In this document: positions 24,870 through 34,108 of the stretch, piece after piece
Numbering within the stretch: the first letter of the stretch is position 1
Layout: the number at the start of each line of letters is the position of its first letter
Position numbers and translations under genes: made by a program
DNA from: Streptomyces griseochromogenes
GTDB taxonomy: Bacteria; Actinomycetota; Actinomycetes; Streptomycetales; Streptomycetaceae
Direction of reading: 5' to 3'
DNA: 64,000 bases
Assembly: GCF_001542625.1 (NCBI RefSeq)
Contig: NZ_CP016279.1
Span: 5,704,001-5,768,000 of the forward strand
Notes under the pieces: model-generated
Seen by the model: the letters and a program-made list of their open reading frames with translations, nothing else
Told to the model about the DNA's origin: nothing
Databases searched by the model: none

Positions 24870-25550
24870 ATGAGCGTGATCGAACACGACGCCCTCAGGT
24901 TCACTCGCGAGGCCTACGACGCTGCTGCCCCCCTGTATGCGCGACTGTTCCGCGACGAACTGCGTGACAGGCCTTTGGACCGCGCGATCTTGAGCGCCTT
25001 CGCCGAGGCCGTAAGTGCGAGTGGGGACGGTCAGGTCGCAGATCTGGGGTGTGGGCCTGGCCATATCACCGCTTGCCTGGATGAGCTGGGGCTGGCGGCG
25101 TTTGGCGTTGATGCCTCTCCTGCGATGATCGAGATAGCTCGACAGACTTACCCGGGCCTGCAGTTCGACGTGGGCTCGATGGCCGCGTTGGACATCGCTG
25201 ACGGCGTACTGGGAGGCGTACTTTCACGTTGGTCGATCATTCACACTCCGCCGCGAGAACTCCCCGTCATCTTGGCGGAGTTCCACCGTGTGCTGGCACC
25301 TGGCGGCCACCTTCTGGTCGGCTTTTCGGCCAGCGATGATCCGTCTCACCCGACGCAGGTCTTCGATCACACAGTCGCGCCGGCCTATCGGTGGTCGCCG
25401 GATCATCTCGCCGCGATGTTGCGCACGGCCGGTTTGGCCGAGGTAGCCCGGATGGTTCGCGAACCTCAGCCCACCGACCGGCGGCAGTTCAAGGAGATTC
25501 ACCTACTCGCCCGCAAATCCGAGGCAGGGCCTGCTCAGTCAAAAGCATGA
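24870..25550 (+). CDS. Class I SAM-dependent methyltransferase
   Basis: A 226-residue methyltransferase. Motif I is VADLGCGPGHITACLDELG, with the acidic residue of motif II in FGVDASPAMIEIAR. Motif III is in SMAALDIADGVLGGVLSRWS and motif IV in FHRVLAPGGHLLVGF. The C-terminal HLAAMLRTAGLAEVARMV helix is typical of small-molecule methyltransferases of the UbiE/Methyltransf_11 kind. Substrate unknown. Stand-alone gene with start ATG at 24870; no good Shine-Dalgarno sequence. Confidence 0.9.
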   Translation: MSVIEHDALRFTREAYDAAAPLYARLFRDELRDRPLDRAILSAFAEAVSASGDGQVADLGCGPGHITACLDELGLAAFGVDASPAMIEIARQTYPGLQFDVGSMAALDIADGVLGGVLSRWSIIHTPPRELPVILAEFHRVLAPGGHLLVGFSASDDPSHPTQVFDHTVAPAYRWSPDHLAAMLRTAGLAEVARMVREPQPTDRRQFKEIHLLARKSEAGPAQSKA

Positions 25551-25644
25551 CCGCATCCAGCCTGCCGGACGGGGAACCGTCAGGCTCCGAGCGTCGAGTC
25601 ATGTGCAAGGCTCACCGGCCCGTTCGGGCGCCATGGATATTCAA

Positions 25645-25809
25645 GTTGCTGCGGTTCCCTTGTCGCAGAGGCTGGCTTCCACCGCGTAGGCATCCTGCGA
25701 AACGCAGGCTTCGTCCGTACCGGCCGGGTCGACCTCGTCCTGTTCTCTCTACTCCCAGACGGCCTCACAACAACGGACCTTGGAGCAGGCACGCTGAGCG
25801 ATGGCTGAC
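25645..25809 (+). pseudogene. GNAT acetyltransferase C-terminal remnant
   Basis: A plus-strand frame encodes SLVAEAGFHRVGILRNAGFV and RTGRVDLVLFSLLPDGL, the end of an acetyl-CoA-dependent GNAT domain (the helix after the NxxS motif and the last two strands). The acetyl-CoA-binding N-terminal half is absent. About 90 bases separate it from the methyltransferase gene. Confidence 0.6.
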
Positions 25810-26042
25810 GCTCGCATCGGCCTCCGGGAGGCTGCATTCACTGGAGATGTTCGGTGCGCGGAACGGGCGGGACAAGCCAGACGTGGGTGCCGGAAGTCTG
25901 GAGGTGGTGAAGCGGCCGGGGTGGAGTAAGGTCTTTGCCGGGTCGGCCGGGCCCCGGTTCCCATGCAGGTGGACACGGGAGGTCCCCCCAGTGGGGACGT
26001 TTCCCGCTTCACGTTGGACCACACCGCATCGAGGATCAGCCT

Positions 26043-26597
26043 TTGACTCCGCATTCCCTGGCGTTCTACGTGGACGTCGTTACCACCGGCACCTTGCTCG
26101 GTGTGGGCCCCGCGGATTCTCCCGACCACGTCACCAAGGTCCTTGGGCCGGATTTCGCTGAGAACACCTTCGGCCACCACAGCATGTGCCGTGACTACGG
26201 CCTCGCCGAGTTCTACTGGGACCGCTCTTCCGCCGACCATCCCTGGTCGGGCCACCACTTCACGCTGCAGGTGCACCGGCTCGCGTACCGGAACCGCACC
26301 CTCGTCAACGACGCGCTTCGTGCCCGGTACGGGCGGTTCACTCCCAGACTTCGGTTCGAAAAACTGCAACGTCTACTGGTGCGGCGTGGCATCCCCCTGT
26401 TGGAGGTCCCGGAGTTCCCGGCGAACGCCCCGTATTACCGTACTTTCTGGCAGCCCGATTCTCATGTGGCCGTCTCCGTCATAGGCACCTACGGCGAGTA
26501 CAGCACGCCGGACAATCTGCGCGTCGGCGACGTGTACAGCGTCCAGGCCCCGATGGCTCCCCGTGAAGTGGAGTGGCGGAGAGCACGGGTCGGGTAG
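26043..26597 (+). CDS. Conserved actinomycete protein, unknown function
   Basis: A 184-residue soluble protein read from a TTG start with GAGG about 8 bases upstream; no ATG lies close by. Visible features are LTPHSLAFYVDVVTTGTLLG, a YGLAEFYWDRSSADHPWSGH segment rich in aromatic and acidic residues, HFTLQVHRLAY, and a C-terminal strand pair (HVAVSVIGTYGEYSTPDNLR). The style resembles immunity proteins that accompany toxins in Streptomyces, but no toxin gene adjoins it, so this remains speculation. Confidence 0.6.
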   Translation: MTPHSLAFYVDVVTTGTLLGVGPADSPDHVTKVLGPDFAENTFGHHSMCRDYGLAEFYWDRSSADHPWSGHHFTLQVHRLAYRNRTLVNDALRARYGRFTPRLRFEKLQRLLVRRGIPLLEVPEFPANAPYYRTFWQPDSHVAVSVIGTYGEYSTPDNLRVGDVYSVQAPMAPREVEWRRARVG

Positions 26598-26639
26598 CAC
26601 GGGGACGCGCGAGGAGCTTGCCCGTTTCGCGCAACTTCC

Positions 26640-27350
26640 TGGAGCATTGTCCCGTTGCACCGCTTGAGTCACGACGGCAGGACTCGCTTTCGGAGAGCGC
26701 TTCTCGCAGAGTAGGTGCGAACCCGCTGGTAGCCGACCGCACAATCAATTCCCACGCTGTCCAAGCGTTCGTACAGCCCCGATTCCAGCGGTCATCAAAG
26801 CAGGGCTTGAACGCGTCGAGCTTGGACGGCCGCCCCTGGCACCGGCCGTGGAAGAGGTTCTTCGGGGGCGGCACCGTAGGCGTAGAGCTTGACGGTGAGA
26901 GAGGTGATGTGGAGCCGGTGGCCGATCGCCCTCCGCCTGAGCCCGGCAGCCAGCAGCTCGTGAACGCTCGCGTGCTTGGCACGGGTGCGGTCGGCGAAAC
27001 GATGTCCGGCAGGCCAGAGCGAGCCGGACGGGACTTCGAAATCCTCCGGCTCGGGGACCGGCTGGGCTGGATCCGGCGCCAGGCCGGTACTGGCCGGACG
27101 TCTGCGGAAGCGCGGACGGAGTCCGGCACTGCGACGAAGCGAGGTCACAGTACCGACGGAGCGAGGGACACTGGCCTGGCCGGTGCTGTCGGTGGATTGC
27201 CAAAGCGGCCCTGCCCACGCACAGTGGTGACACACCCGCAGCCCAGGTTGGGATGCCGCCCTGCCGGACACTACGCCCGCCCGCTCGGTTCGCGGCCGGT
27301 GCCGCGAGGCAGCGCGGACGACGTCGAGCGCGAACGGGAACGGCGCCGGG
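26640..27350 (-). pseudogene. ISL3 family transposase, decayed
   Basis: Minus-strand remains: a zinc-finger-like start (LRVCHHCAWAGPLWQSTDST), then FADRTRAKHASVHELLAAGL with RRRAIGHRLHITSLTVKLYA (HTH). After a frameshift come RPSKLDAFKPCFDDRWNRGC and TNAWTAWELIV. These are consecutive blocks of the ISL3 N-terminal half. The DDE domain beyond is missing. No terminal repeats found. Confidence 0.65.
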
Positions 27351-27408
27351 AACACGCCAGCAGATGACCCTCCGTGATGGATGGACGCCTGATCCGTAAC
27401 ATGAGCGG

Positions 27409-28587
27409 ATGATCACGTCCGGCGAACGGCGCCCCCAGCAGCGGCGCGAGCGGCAGAAGACGGTGCACCGTCACCGCCCGTTCGCCCTCGGCCTGGCCGG
27501 GATCGGCGTAGCGGTCGTCGCGGCGTTCGTATTCCGGGCCGGCTCCGAGGACACAGCCTCCACCGGCTCCCCGCAGACCCCCCTACGCACGACCGGGACC
27601 ACGATGCCCGGTGCGCCGGCACCGCCACGCCCTCCCGGCAACGTGCGGATCGCCGCCGTGGGGGACATCGTGATGGGCTCGCTGCCGGACGATCTGCCGC
27701 CGGATGACGGCGCGTCATTCTTCGAACCTGTCGACGACCTGCTCGCCGGGGATGTGGTGCTCGGGAACCTGGAGAGCACACTCGCCACCGGCGGCCCCGG
27801 CAAGTGCGACGACAACGACAGCCCGAACTGTTTCGCGTTCCACGCCCCGCCGTCCTACAGCCGCTGGCTCAAGAAGGCCGGGTTCACGGTCATGAACGTG
27901 GCGAACAATCACATCGACGACTTCGGGGCACAGGGGCGGCGCGAGACGTTCGCCGCCCTGCGCGCCGTGAACCTGCCGTTCACCGGCCGCCTGGGCCAGA
28001 TCACCATCCAGCGGGTACACGGCCTCCGGGTCGCGCTGATCGGGTTCGCTCCCGACCGAGGATCGAACGACCTCACGGACATCCCCGCCGCAAAGCGACT
28101 CACCGCCCGCGCCGCGACCATGGCGGACATCGTGATCGTCACGATGCACGCCGGCGCGGAGGGCTCGGACCACACCCACGTAGAGCCTGGCACCGAGTAC
28201 TTCCTCGGCGAGAACCGCGGCGACCCCTACCGCTTCAGCCATGCGGTGATCGACGCCGGCGCCGACCTCGTCGTGGGCAGCGGCCCGCACGTCATGCGGG
28301 GAATGGAATTCTACAAAGGACGACTGGTCGCCTACAGCCTGGGCAACTTCGCCGGCTACAAGGTCATGAGCCTCGGCGGCACACTCTCCACGAGCGGCGT
28401 GCTCCACGTCACCCTCCACCCCGACGGCACCTATGTCTCCGGGCACCTGCACCCGACCCAGATCGTGGAGCCCGGCACACCGGAACCGGGCGGCGAGGCA
28501 ATCGACCTCGTCACCAGCTTGTCGGAGGAGGACTTCGGCTCGCACGCCTCCCACATTTCGGCGGACGGGACGATCCAGCGCCCGTAA
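27409..28587 (+). CDS. CapA family protein
   Basis: A 392-residue protein with an N-terminal membrane anchor at about residues 24-45 (PFALGLAGIGVAVVAAFVF), a Thr/Pro-rich spacer, and a CapA/PGA_cap metallophosphatase-like domain. Its motifs are VRIAAVGDIVMGS, DVVLGNLESTLA, MNVANNHIDDFG (His), VIVTMHAGAEGSDH, VVGSGPHVMRGMEFYKGRLV and YSLGNFAG. All are present, so the domain should be functional. In Bacillus the family supports poly-gamma-glutamate production; in actinomycetes it is often a solitary extracellular enzyme of unknown substrate, as here. The ATG at 27409 is the first in frame. Confidence 0.88.
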   Translation: MITSGERRPQQRRERQKTVHRHRPFALGLAGIGVAVVAAFVFRAGSEDTASTGSPQTPLRTTGTTMPGAPAPPRPPGNVRIAAVGDIVMGSLPDDLPPDDGASFFEPVDDLLAGDVVLGNLESTLATGGPGKCDDNDSPNCFAFHAPPSYSRWLKKAGFTVMNVANNHIDDFGAQGRRETFAALRAVNLPFTGRLGQITIQRVHGLRVALIGFAPDRGSNDLTDIPAAKRLTARAATMADIVIVTMHAGAEGSDHTHVEPGTEYFLGENRGDPYRFSHAVIDAGADLVVGSGPHVMRGMEFYKGRLVAYSLGNFAGYKVMSLGGTLSTSGVLHVTLHPDGTYVSGHLHPTQIVEPGTPEPGGEAIDLVTSLSEEDFGSHASHISADGTIQRP

Positions 28588-29186
28588 ACGGAGCACCGTC
28601 ACCGCGTAGCCGGAGACGGTCCCGTTCCGGACGACTGGAGCTGGAAGAATGAACGCCGCTTCCTCCGTCGGCGGCAAAGACCTCAGTCGCTGGATCCCCA
28701 AGTTCATTGGCACACGTGCTCCCCGACTGTGCGGGATGGTCCCCCGACGATCGCTGCTGGGCGGATCGCCCAGGGGCGCGACAGGCGCTCAGAGGGGAGC
28801 CTTGTCCGCTCGATGGATGGCGAGAACACCGACACCACGCCGTTCGCCTCGCACTCCCCTGCCGGCACGGGAATGCCCAGTGGTGGCCGAAACGGAGGTA
28901 CATCTCGGCCTTGTGCTCCTCGCGTGTGCGGGGGTGTTCTCCCGCAGTGGACCGACGTTTCGATGACCCGCCTGGCCCCGCTGATCCGGGGCGTACCGGA
29001 CCAACACACTGGTGGAGGCCCCCACAAGCCGGGGCCCCGCCGCCTCGCGGATACTCCGACTGGGCATGTTCGCTTCTTCGTCCAGCTCACCTGCTCCCCG
29101 CCGAGGCTGGGGCGTTCCGCGTCAGACCGAGTAAGAAGGCATCTGATCTGGGTAGTTGGTGTCTTGGGACGTTCTTGTGACTGCTG
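28588..29186. other. Intergenic, nothing recognised
   Basis: About 600 bases. Frames are open on both strands, but none shows a known motif or a convincing start. Probably decayed DNA between CapA and the IS5 fragment. Confidence 0.3.
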
Positions 29187-29300
29187 GTGCCGGCGGTCAT
29201 AGCCCGGCGTGCGAGTGCTCGCCGTGCGTACCGCAGTGACGTTTCCGATACCCGGTGGGCCCCGATCGAGCAGGCCCCTGCCGATCCTCTCCCGGGTGAA
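29187..29300 (+). pseudogene. IS5 transposase N-terminal scrap
   Basis: Encodes MPAVIARRASARRAYRSDVS, then DTRWAPIEQAPADPLPG. This is the usual start of an IS5-type transposase (YxSDLSDxxWxLIEP pattern), cut off after about 38 codons by the SnoaL-like gene region. Confidence 0.6.
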
Positions 29301-29303
29301 GGT

Positions 29304-29672
29304 TCATGCCTCGGGGAGCCGGTCGAGGAAGCCGAGCACGGAGGTGATCCGGCCGTCCTCGGCCAGGGTGACCACGTCCGACCCGGCGACCGGCGCGGAG
29401 CCGTCGGCGATAGACACGAGTTCCCAGCCGAAGCGGGCGATGTGATGGTTGCCGTCCACGTCACCGGCCAGCCTGAACTCAAAGCCGGGGAACTGCTCAT
29501 GGGCAGCGTGGATGACCGCGGCGATCTGCTCGTGACCTCGCACGTCGGCCAGCGGATCGGTGTACGTACCGTCCTCGGACCACGCCGCGGCGACCGCCTT
29601 GGCGAGCGCGTCGGCATCGGTGGCGTTCCATGCCTCGAAGTAACGGACGACGGCGGCTTCGTAGATCGACAT
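29304..29672 (-). CDS. SnoaL-like (NTF2 fold) protein
   Basis: A 122-residue NTF2-like protein. The first helix is YFEAWNATDADALAKAVAAA, followed by WSEDGTYTDPLADVRGHEQI and the strands FRLAGDVDGNHHIARFGWEL and DVVTLAEDGRITSVLGFL. Length and pattern match SnoaL_2 domains, which act as small isomerases, cyclases or ligand binders. Substrate unknown. The start at 29672 fits the first helix. Isolated between IS fragments. Confidence 0.8.
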   Translation of the reverse strand: MSIYEAAVVRYFEAWNATDADALAKAVAAAWSEDGTYTDPLADVRGHEQIAAVIHAAHEQFPGFEFRLAGDVDGNHHIARFGWELVSIADGSAPVAGSDVVTLAEDGRITSVLGFLDRLPEA

Positions 29673-29779
29673 GATGGGACTCCCGTTCGGGTGAAATAGT
29701 CTGGCGTTCAGGTCGGTTGGCCCGGGCTCCGAGCCGGAGTGCGCCGGCCTGAAACCCGATGACCTCACCTTGCCGCAGC

Positions 29780-31008
29780 CCGCCCGACCACGCGATTACC
29801 GCCCAGGTAATGAGCTTGCCGTTTATCCAGTCCGTCGGGGCTTGGTGCCGACCTTGTGGTGGGTCGGTGGCTGGTAGGGCTGGCCGGTGGCCAGGGCCAG
29901 CAGAGGCGTCGTAGGTCCGTGGCCAGCGAACGGGCAAGGCGGAGTTCGGTGCAGGCCGCGATGATAGCGGGCCGACATGGTCGGCCCAGGCGCAACGGTG
30001 CTGCAGTTCGGGATGGAGTCGGTCCCAGCCCTGAGCGTGGGCTGTGCCGTAACAGGTGGTGTCGGTCTTCGTCTCCGCGGCCGGCTCTCCCCAGGTCCGG
30101 GCATCCTTGAAGACGAACTCGCCGCCGTGCTTGGGCGGCCGTCCGCCCTGCGGCGGGCAGATCCACGGTGTGGGGACGGGCCTGCGCATGACGCGGTCCG
30201 AGCGCAGCCGTCCCAGGACCTCGACGGGCAGGTCGGCCAGCAGCCAGGCCAGGCGCGGCACGTCGTAGCCGGCATCCACCACGATCCAGACCAGCGGGTC
30301 GCCTTCGTGCCACTGCCCGGCCGCGATCAGGCACTCGACCAGATCGCGGACCTGGCCGGCGGTCACGGCGGCCAGGTCATCGCCCGGACGCAGCCGGATG
30401 GCGTCCAGCGGTGCGGTCCACGAGATCCGCCCGGACTCCAGCGCCACGATCAACGAGTAGGGCCATCCCGGGATCATCAGGTGCTTGTTCTCGCCGCGGC
30501 CGTAGGTGTGACAGAAGGAGCGGAGCGCTCGTCGCTGGTGGCGACATCGGGCCGTAGCCAGTGGGAGACGTCCACGGCCAGGACCAGCCGGCTGTCGGCC
30601 GCCCGCGGCAGCGACACCCCAGCCAGGGAACGTCGCAGCCGGCCGATTTCGATGAGGCCCCGGTTCAGAGCGCCGTACAGGGCGCCGCGCCCGCGCCGAT
30701 GCTCGGGCGCCAACGCCAACCCGACCAGCGTCTTACCGGCCCCTCCGAGCACAGCAGCGCGTCCGTGAGCTCGAACAGCTCATCGCCCCGCCCTATCAGC
30801 CAGTCGAAGAACTCGCCCCGAAAGCGGCACAGTTCAGCGAACGCGTCCCCACCGGTCCTGTCACACGACGCACTCGTCCCCAACGGCCTTCGCTCCGATC
30901 ACCCGCCCCTAGCCCGAGTGCATGATCAAGCGGATGCCGCCCCCGTGCCCGGCGAACCCTCATGTGAGTGATCAGGTTCGAGGCGCTGTTCGAGGCCGCT
31001 GGATACTG
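29780..31008 (-). pseudogene. IS701 family transposase, copy 1, frameshifted
   Basis: Minus-strand IS701 transposase in several frames: RFRGEFFDWLIGRGDELFEL, then APEHRRGRGALYGALNRGLI and LVLAVDVSHWLRPDVATS (first Asp), then after a shift PGWPYSLIVALESGRISWTA, LVWIVVDAGYDVPRLAWLLA (second Asp) and LRSDRVMRRPVP. A central piece is missing before the C-terminal CTELRLARSLATDLRR. The upstream 480 bases (30527-31008) are repeated almost exactly at 33482-33957 with the same frameshifts. Confidence 0.8.
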
Positions 31009-31253
31009 ACCTCGGCGCTTGAAGGTGACGCCGGTGGCAGATCTCGGGACCGGATGCGCCGGTCACTGCGACGGTCCGCCGGTAGAACGCGCCGATCCAT
31101 CACCCCGAAGCGCCGAAGCGCCGAAGTCAGTAAACAGCAAGGCAGCGTGCCAAAACGATCGTTGTCTTGAGCGCCGAACCGGCGTGCGTCTGTGCAGTAC
31201 TGGTAGGAGCCCAAGAGCCGTCATGGGTTGATCTTGTGTCGAGTTTGGGCTGC

Positions 31254-31451
31254 TCGGAGCCGCTGACTGGCTGGTGATCGTCTTCCTGGTACGGTCCCGC
31301 GCGATCCAAGCGGGTGATCTTGCTGGTTCGGGTGGGTGGCGCTGGTGACGCGTCACGGCGGGACGGGGTGACCACGTACCAGCCGTCGCGGACGAGTTCG
31401 GCGACGACACCCGAGAGCCTGCCGGTTCCACCGACGGCCAGCGCGCGTCTC
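31254..31451 (-). pseudogene. SDR/NmrA-like N-terminal fragment
   Basis: From an ATG at 31451: MRRALAVGGTGRLSGVVAEL, then VRDGWYVVTPSRR, after which the family pattern is lost. This is the first beta-alpha-beta of an NAD(P)-binding Rossmann protein. It lies just beyond the TetR gene stop. Confidence 0.5.
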
Positions 31452-31503
31452 ATGATGCGACTTGTGATCGTCTCGGCACCATGTGGCCACCGCACGCCGC
31501 AGG

Positions 31504-32229
31504 TCAACCGGATGCGGGCCGCAGGTTGTTCATGAGCAGGCCGAGGGCGAACTCGAAGCGGTCGTGTCCGGTGCCGGAGATCAGCTCGGCGGCATGGCGT
31601 CGAGTCTGCGGGAATTGCTCGGCAGGCAGTGCGGTGAAGCGGTCCAGCAACTCCTCGTGGCTGAGCACCCATTCGTGATCCTGGTGCCGGCGCCGTTGCT
31701 GGACCAGCGACTGCTCCAGTGCGTAGGCGCTGACGTAGAGGGACAGCGCGTCGCGGGCCCATCCGGCCGTCCTCGGTTCGATGCCGCCCGCGAGCAGGAT
31801 CGCCAGGATTCCTTCGCCGACCCGCAGCGTTTCCAGGTTGGTCGGCACCGTGGCCAGCGCGGCGCGCGAGACTCCGGGGTATTTCAGGTACAGGTCGCGG
31901 ATCTGTGTGTACACCCCGAGCAGCTGCTCGCGCCAGGCAGCCGGGTCCGGTTCGGGGAGCACGACCTCGACATAGAGCCTGCCGATCAGCAGATCGTCGA
32001 TGTCGTCCTTGTTGACGATGTGCGCGTACAGCGACGACGGACCGGTGCCGAGCACGGCGGCGACCCGGCGGATGGTCAGCGCGTCATACCCCTCGGTGGC
32101 GACGACTTCCAGGGCAGCGTCGGTGATCCGTTCTACGGTGATCGGCTTCTTACGTGGTGCCGACGCGGCGACCTCCCCTGCGGGTTGGGCATGGCGAGCT
32201 GCGCGGCGCTGGCGGGGATCAGCGGACAT
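31504..32229 (-). CDS. TetR family regulator
   Basis: A 241-residue TetR-type repressor. The HTH is TVERITDAALEVVATEGYDA, then LTIRRVAAVLGTGPSSLYAH and a HIVNKDDIDDLLIG helix (residues 33-85). The C-terminal domain resembles TetR_C of the MgrA/PF02909 kind, with LYLKYPGVSRAALATVPTNL and ALSLYVSAYALEQSL. The ATG at 32229 sits 7 bases after a TATAGT -10 box, so the mRNA is probably leaderless. It is divergent from the FAD monooxygenase at 32325, with two palindromes between. Very likely represses both itself and the oxygenase and is released by a small ligand. Confidence 0.92.
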   Translation of the reverse strand: MSADPRQRRAARHAQPAGEVAASAPRKKPITVERITDAALEVVATEGYDALTIRRVAAVLGTGPSSLYAHIVNKDDIDDLLIGRLYVEVVLPEPDPAAWREQLLGVYTQIRDLYLKYPGVSRAALATVPTNLETLRVGEGILAILLAGGIEPRTAGWARDALSLYVSAYALEQSLVQQRRRHQDHEWVLSHEELLDRFTALPAEQFPQTRRHAAELISGTGHDRFEFALGLLMNNLRPASG

Positions 32230-32236
32230 GCCGACC

Positions 32237-32242
32237 ACTATA
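32237..32242 (-). promoter_or_regulatory. -10 box of leaderless tetR transcript
   Basis: TATAGT on the minus strand, then GGTCGGC and the ATG. The matching -35 is less clear; TACTGA lies 18 bases upstream, inside the operator. Confidence 0.5.
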
Positions 32243-32244
32243 AC

Positions 32245-32274
32245 TTGACACGATCTAAGTTCAGTAAGTAGAAC
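32245..32274 (+). promoter_or_regulatory. Promoter of FAD monooxygenase
   Basis: TTGACA, 18 bases, TAGAAC. The spacer is filled by the left arm of the palindrome at 32252-32281, so a bound repressor would block RNA polymerase. Confidence 0.6.
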
Positions 32275-32281
32275 TTAGATC
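32252..32281. promoter_or_regulatory. TetR operator O1
   Basis: Perfect inverted repeat GATCTAAGTTC-N8-GAACTTAGATC with 11-base arms. It overlaps both divergent promoters. Confidence 0.8.
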
Positions 32282-32288
32282 GCCAGAA

Positions 32289-32301
32289 CGAACTAAGTTC
32301 G
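32289..32301. promoter_or_regulatory. Second dyad, possible operator O2
   Basis: CGAACTAAGTTCG, sharing the half-site CTAAGTTC with O1, 24 bases before the monooxygenase start. Confidence 0.55.
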
Positions 32302-32324
32302 TATCGATGTTCCGGAGGTGTGTG

Positions 32325-33449
32325 ATGCGAGTTTCCGTTGTCGGAGCCGGCCTGGGAGGTCTGGCTCTCGCGCAGGGTCTGCGTGGTGCCGGGATCGAGG
32401 CCGACGTGTTCGAGCGCGACCCAGGGATCGTCGCACGGTTCCAGGGCTACCGGCTCGTGCTGAACCTGATCGGTTTCCAGGCGGTGCGCGACTGCCTGCC
32501 GGCGCGCTGGCACCCACTGCTGGACGAGATCGTCATGGATGCCTCCGCCGAGCAACTGATCCTGGACCCGCAGCTGAACGAGATCGGCAAGCTCGGCGCG
32601 GGCCGGACCGGCATCGTGGTCGACCGGCAGGTGCTGCGACACTTGTTGCTGACCGGCCTCACCGTGCACACCGATGCCGGGCTGACCGGCTACGACGTGC
32701 TGGCCGACGGCAAGGTCCAAGCCCAGTTCGCCCGCCGCGACCCGGCCACCGCCGACCTGCTCGTCGGCGCGGACGGCGTCACCTCCGCGGTCCGCGGGGT
32801 GTTGTCGCCGCAAACCACCCCGACCGACACCGGCGTCCGGTTCGTCATCGGCCGCACCCCGCTGACCGACGAGTTCGCCAGCCTGTCCAAGGCCTACGGC
32901 TCGAAGATCGCGGGCGACGGCGTCAGCCTGCTGCTCGGCGCGATGCGCTTCCGTACCCCGCCGAAGCAGGCCGCCGAGCAACTGGCCCCTGAAGTCACGC
33001 TGCCCGACATCTGCGACTACGTGCGCTGGGCCATGATCCTGCCGCCGAACGGCTCACTGGGGGACCTGACCGCGCAGGACGCCGTGCTGTCCAGGATGGA
33101 AGGTTGGCACCCGGAGCTGCGCGCGCTGATCGAACAGGCCGACCCGGACAACAGCACGCTGCTGTCCATCCGGGTGGTCAAGCCCGGTGAACGCTGGGCG
33201 TCCGGTCCAGTGACGCTGCTCGGCGACGCGATCCACGCCACCTCCCCGACCGGCGGCAACGGCGCGAACACCGCGCTGCGCGACGCCGACCTGCTGCGCC
33301 GCTGCCTGATCGAGGCCAACGAAGGCCGCCAGGATCTGCTCAGCGCGGTCGACGACTACGAGCGACAGATGTTCGAGTATGGCGCCGAGGCCGTGCGCAG
33401 CAGTCTCGAGAGGCTGCCCGCCTTCGTCCCCGAAGCGAAACTGTCCTGA
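32325..33449 (+). CDS. FAD-dependent monooxygenase
   Basis: A 374-residue class A flavoprotein monooxygenase. FAD motif MRVSVVGAGLGGLALAQGLR, Glu in VFERD, LLVGADGVTSAVRG at about residue 145 and PVTLLGDAIHATSPTGGNGA at about 300. GGAGGT lies 6 bases before the ATG. Full length and intact. Regulated by the divergent TetR through the palindrome inside its promoter, an arrangement typical of xenobiotic or antibiotic-modifying oxygenases. Substrate unknown. The tetR/oxygenase pair is bracketed by IS701 copies in direct orientation. Confidence 0.9.
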   Translation: MRVSVVGAGLGGLALAQGLRGAGIEADVFERDPGIVARFQGYRLVLNLIGFQAVRDCLPARWHPLLDEIVMDASAEQLILDPQLNEIGKLGAGRTGIVVDRQVLRHLLLTGLTVHTDAGLTGYDVLADGKVQAQFARRDPATADLLVGADGVTSAVRGVLSPQTTPTDTGVRFVIGRTPLTDEFASLSKAYGSKIAGDGVSLLLGAMRFRTPPKQAAEQLAPEVTLPDICDYVRWAMILPPNGSLGDLTAQDAVLSRMEGWHPELRALIEQADPDNSTLLSIRVVKPGERWASGPVTLLGDAIHATSPTGGNGANTALRDADLLRRCLIEANEGRQDLLSAVDDYERQMFEYGAEAVRSSLERLPAFVPEAKLS

Positions 33450-33481
33450 GGCCGAGATTCACCTTGTACGATCGACCGGAC

Positions 33482-33957
33482 TCGTCGCTGGTGGCGGCAT
33501 CGGGCCGTAGCCAGTGGGAGACGTCCACGGCCAGGACCAGCCGGCCGTCGGCCGCCCGCTGCAGCGACACCCCAGCCAGGGAACGTCGCAGCCGGCCGAT
33601 TTCGATGAGGCCCCGGTTCAGAGCGCCGTACAGGGCGCCGCGCCCGCGCCGATGCTCGGGCGCCAACGCCAACCCGACCAGCGTCTTACCGGCCCCTCCG
33701 AGCACAGCAGCGCGTCCGTGAGCTCGAACAGCTCATCGCCCCGCCCTATCAGCCAGTCGAAGAACTCGCCCCGAAAGCGGCACAGTTCAGCGAACGCGTC
33801 CCCACCGGTCCTGTCACACGACGCACTCGTCCCCAACGGCCTTCGCTCCGATCACCCGCCCCTAGCCCGAGTGCATGATCAAGCGGAGGCCGCCCCCGTG
33901 TCCGGCGAACCCTCATGTGAGGGACCGCGTTCGAGACGCCGTTCGAGGTCACTGGAT
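33482..33957 (-). pseudogene. IS701 transposase, copy 2, 5' part only
   Basis: About 480 bases nearly identical to 30527-31008, including the same frameshifts. It covers the transposase N-terminus (VRRVTGPVGTRSLNCAAF, RGEFFDWLIGRGDELFEL) through to LVLAVDVSHWLRPDAATS and breaks off there. As both copies carry the same lesions, the duplication is younger than the decay. Confidence 0.8.
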
Positions 33958-34108
33958 AAACGTCAAGATGAGGCCCTGGCGCACCGAAGCAGCCCGCCGA
34001 CTGCGTCCTGAACCTGGCAGACCTTCCAGCGGCGGCGTGAGTACGCGCGCACGAGCGTGAGTACGCGACCCGATGCCCCGGGCCCGGCCGCGATGATGGG
34101 GTTGCCGC

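Noticed and set aside
28588..29186. Candidate gene reading MRDGPPTIAAGRIAQGRDRR onwards
   Set aside because: Open on the plus strand but with no recognisable domain, no ribosome site and Arg/Pro-rich noise.
31105..31132. Short tandem CGCCGAAG units
   Set aside because: Only three units, no neighbours of the same kind; not a CRISPR or functional repeat.
14015..33449. The two FAD monooxygenases (14015-15130 and 32325-33449) as duplicates
   Set aside because: They share only general FAD motifs; the middle and C-terminal parts differ too much for a recent duplication.
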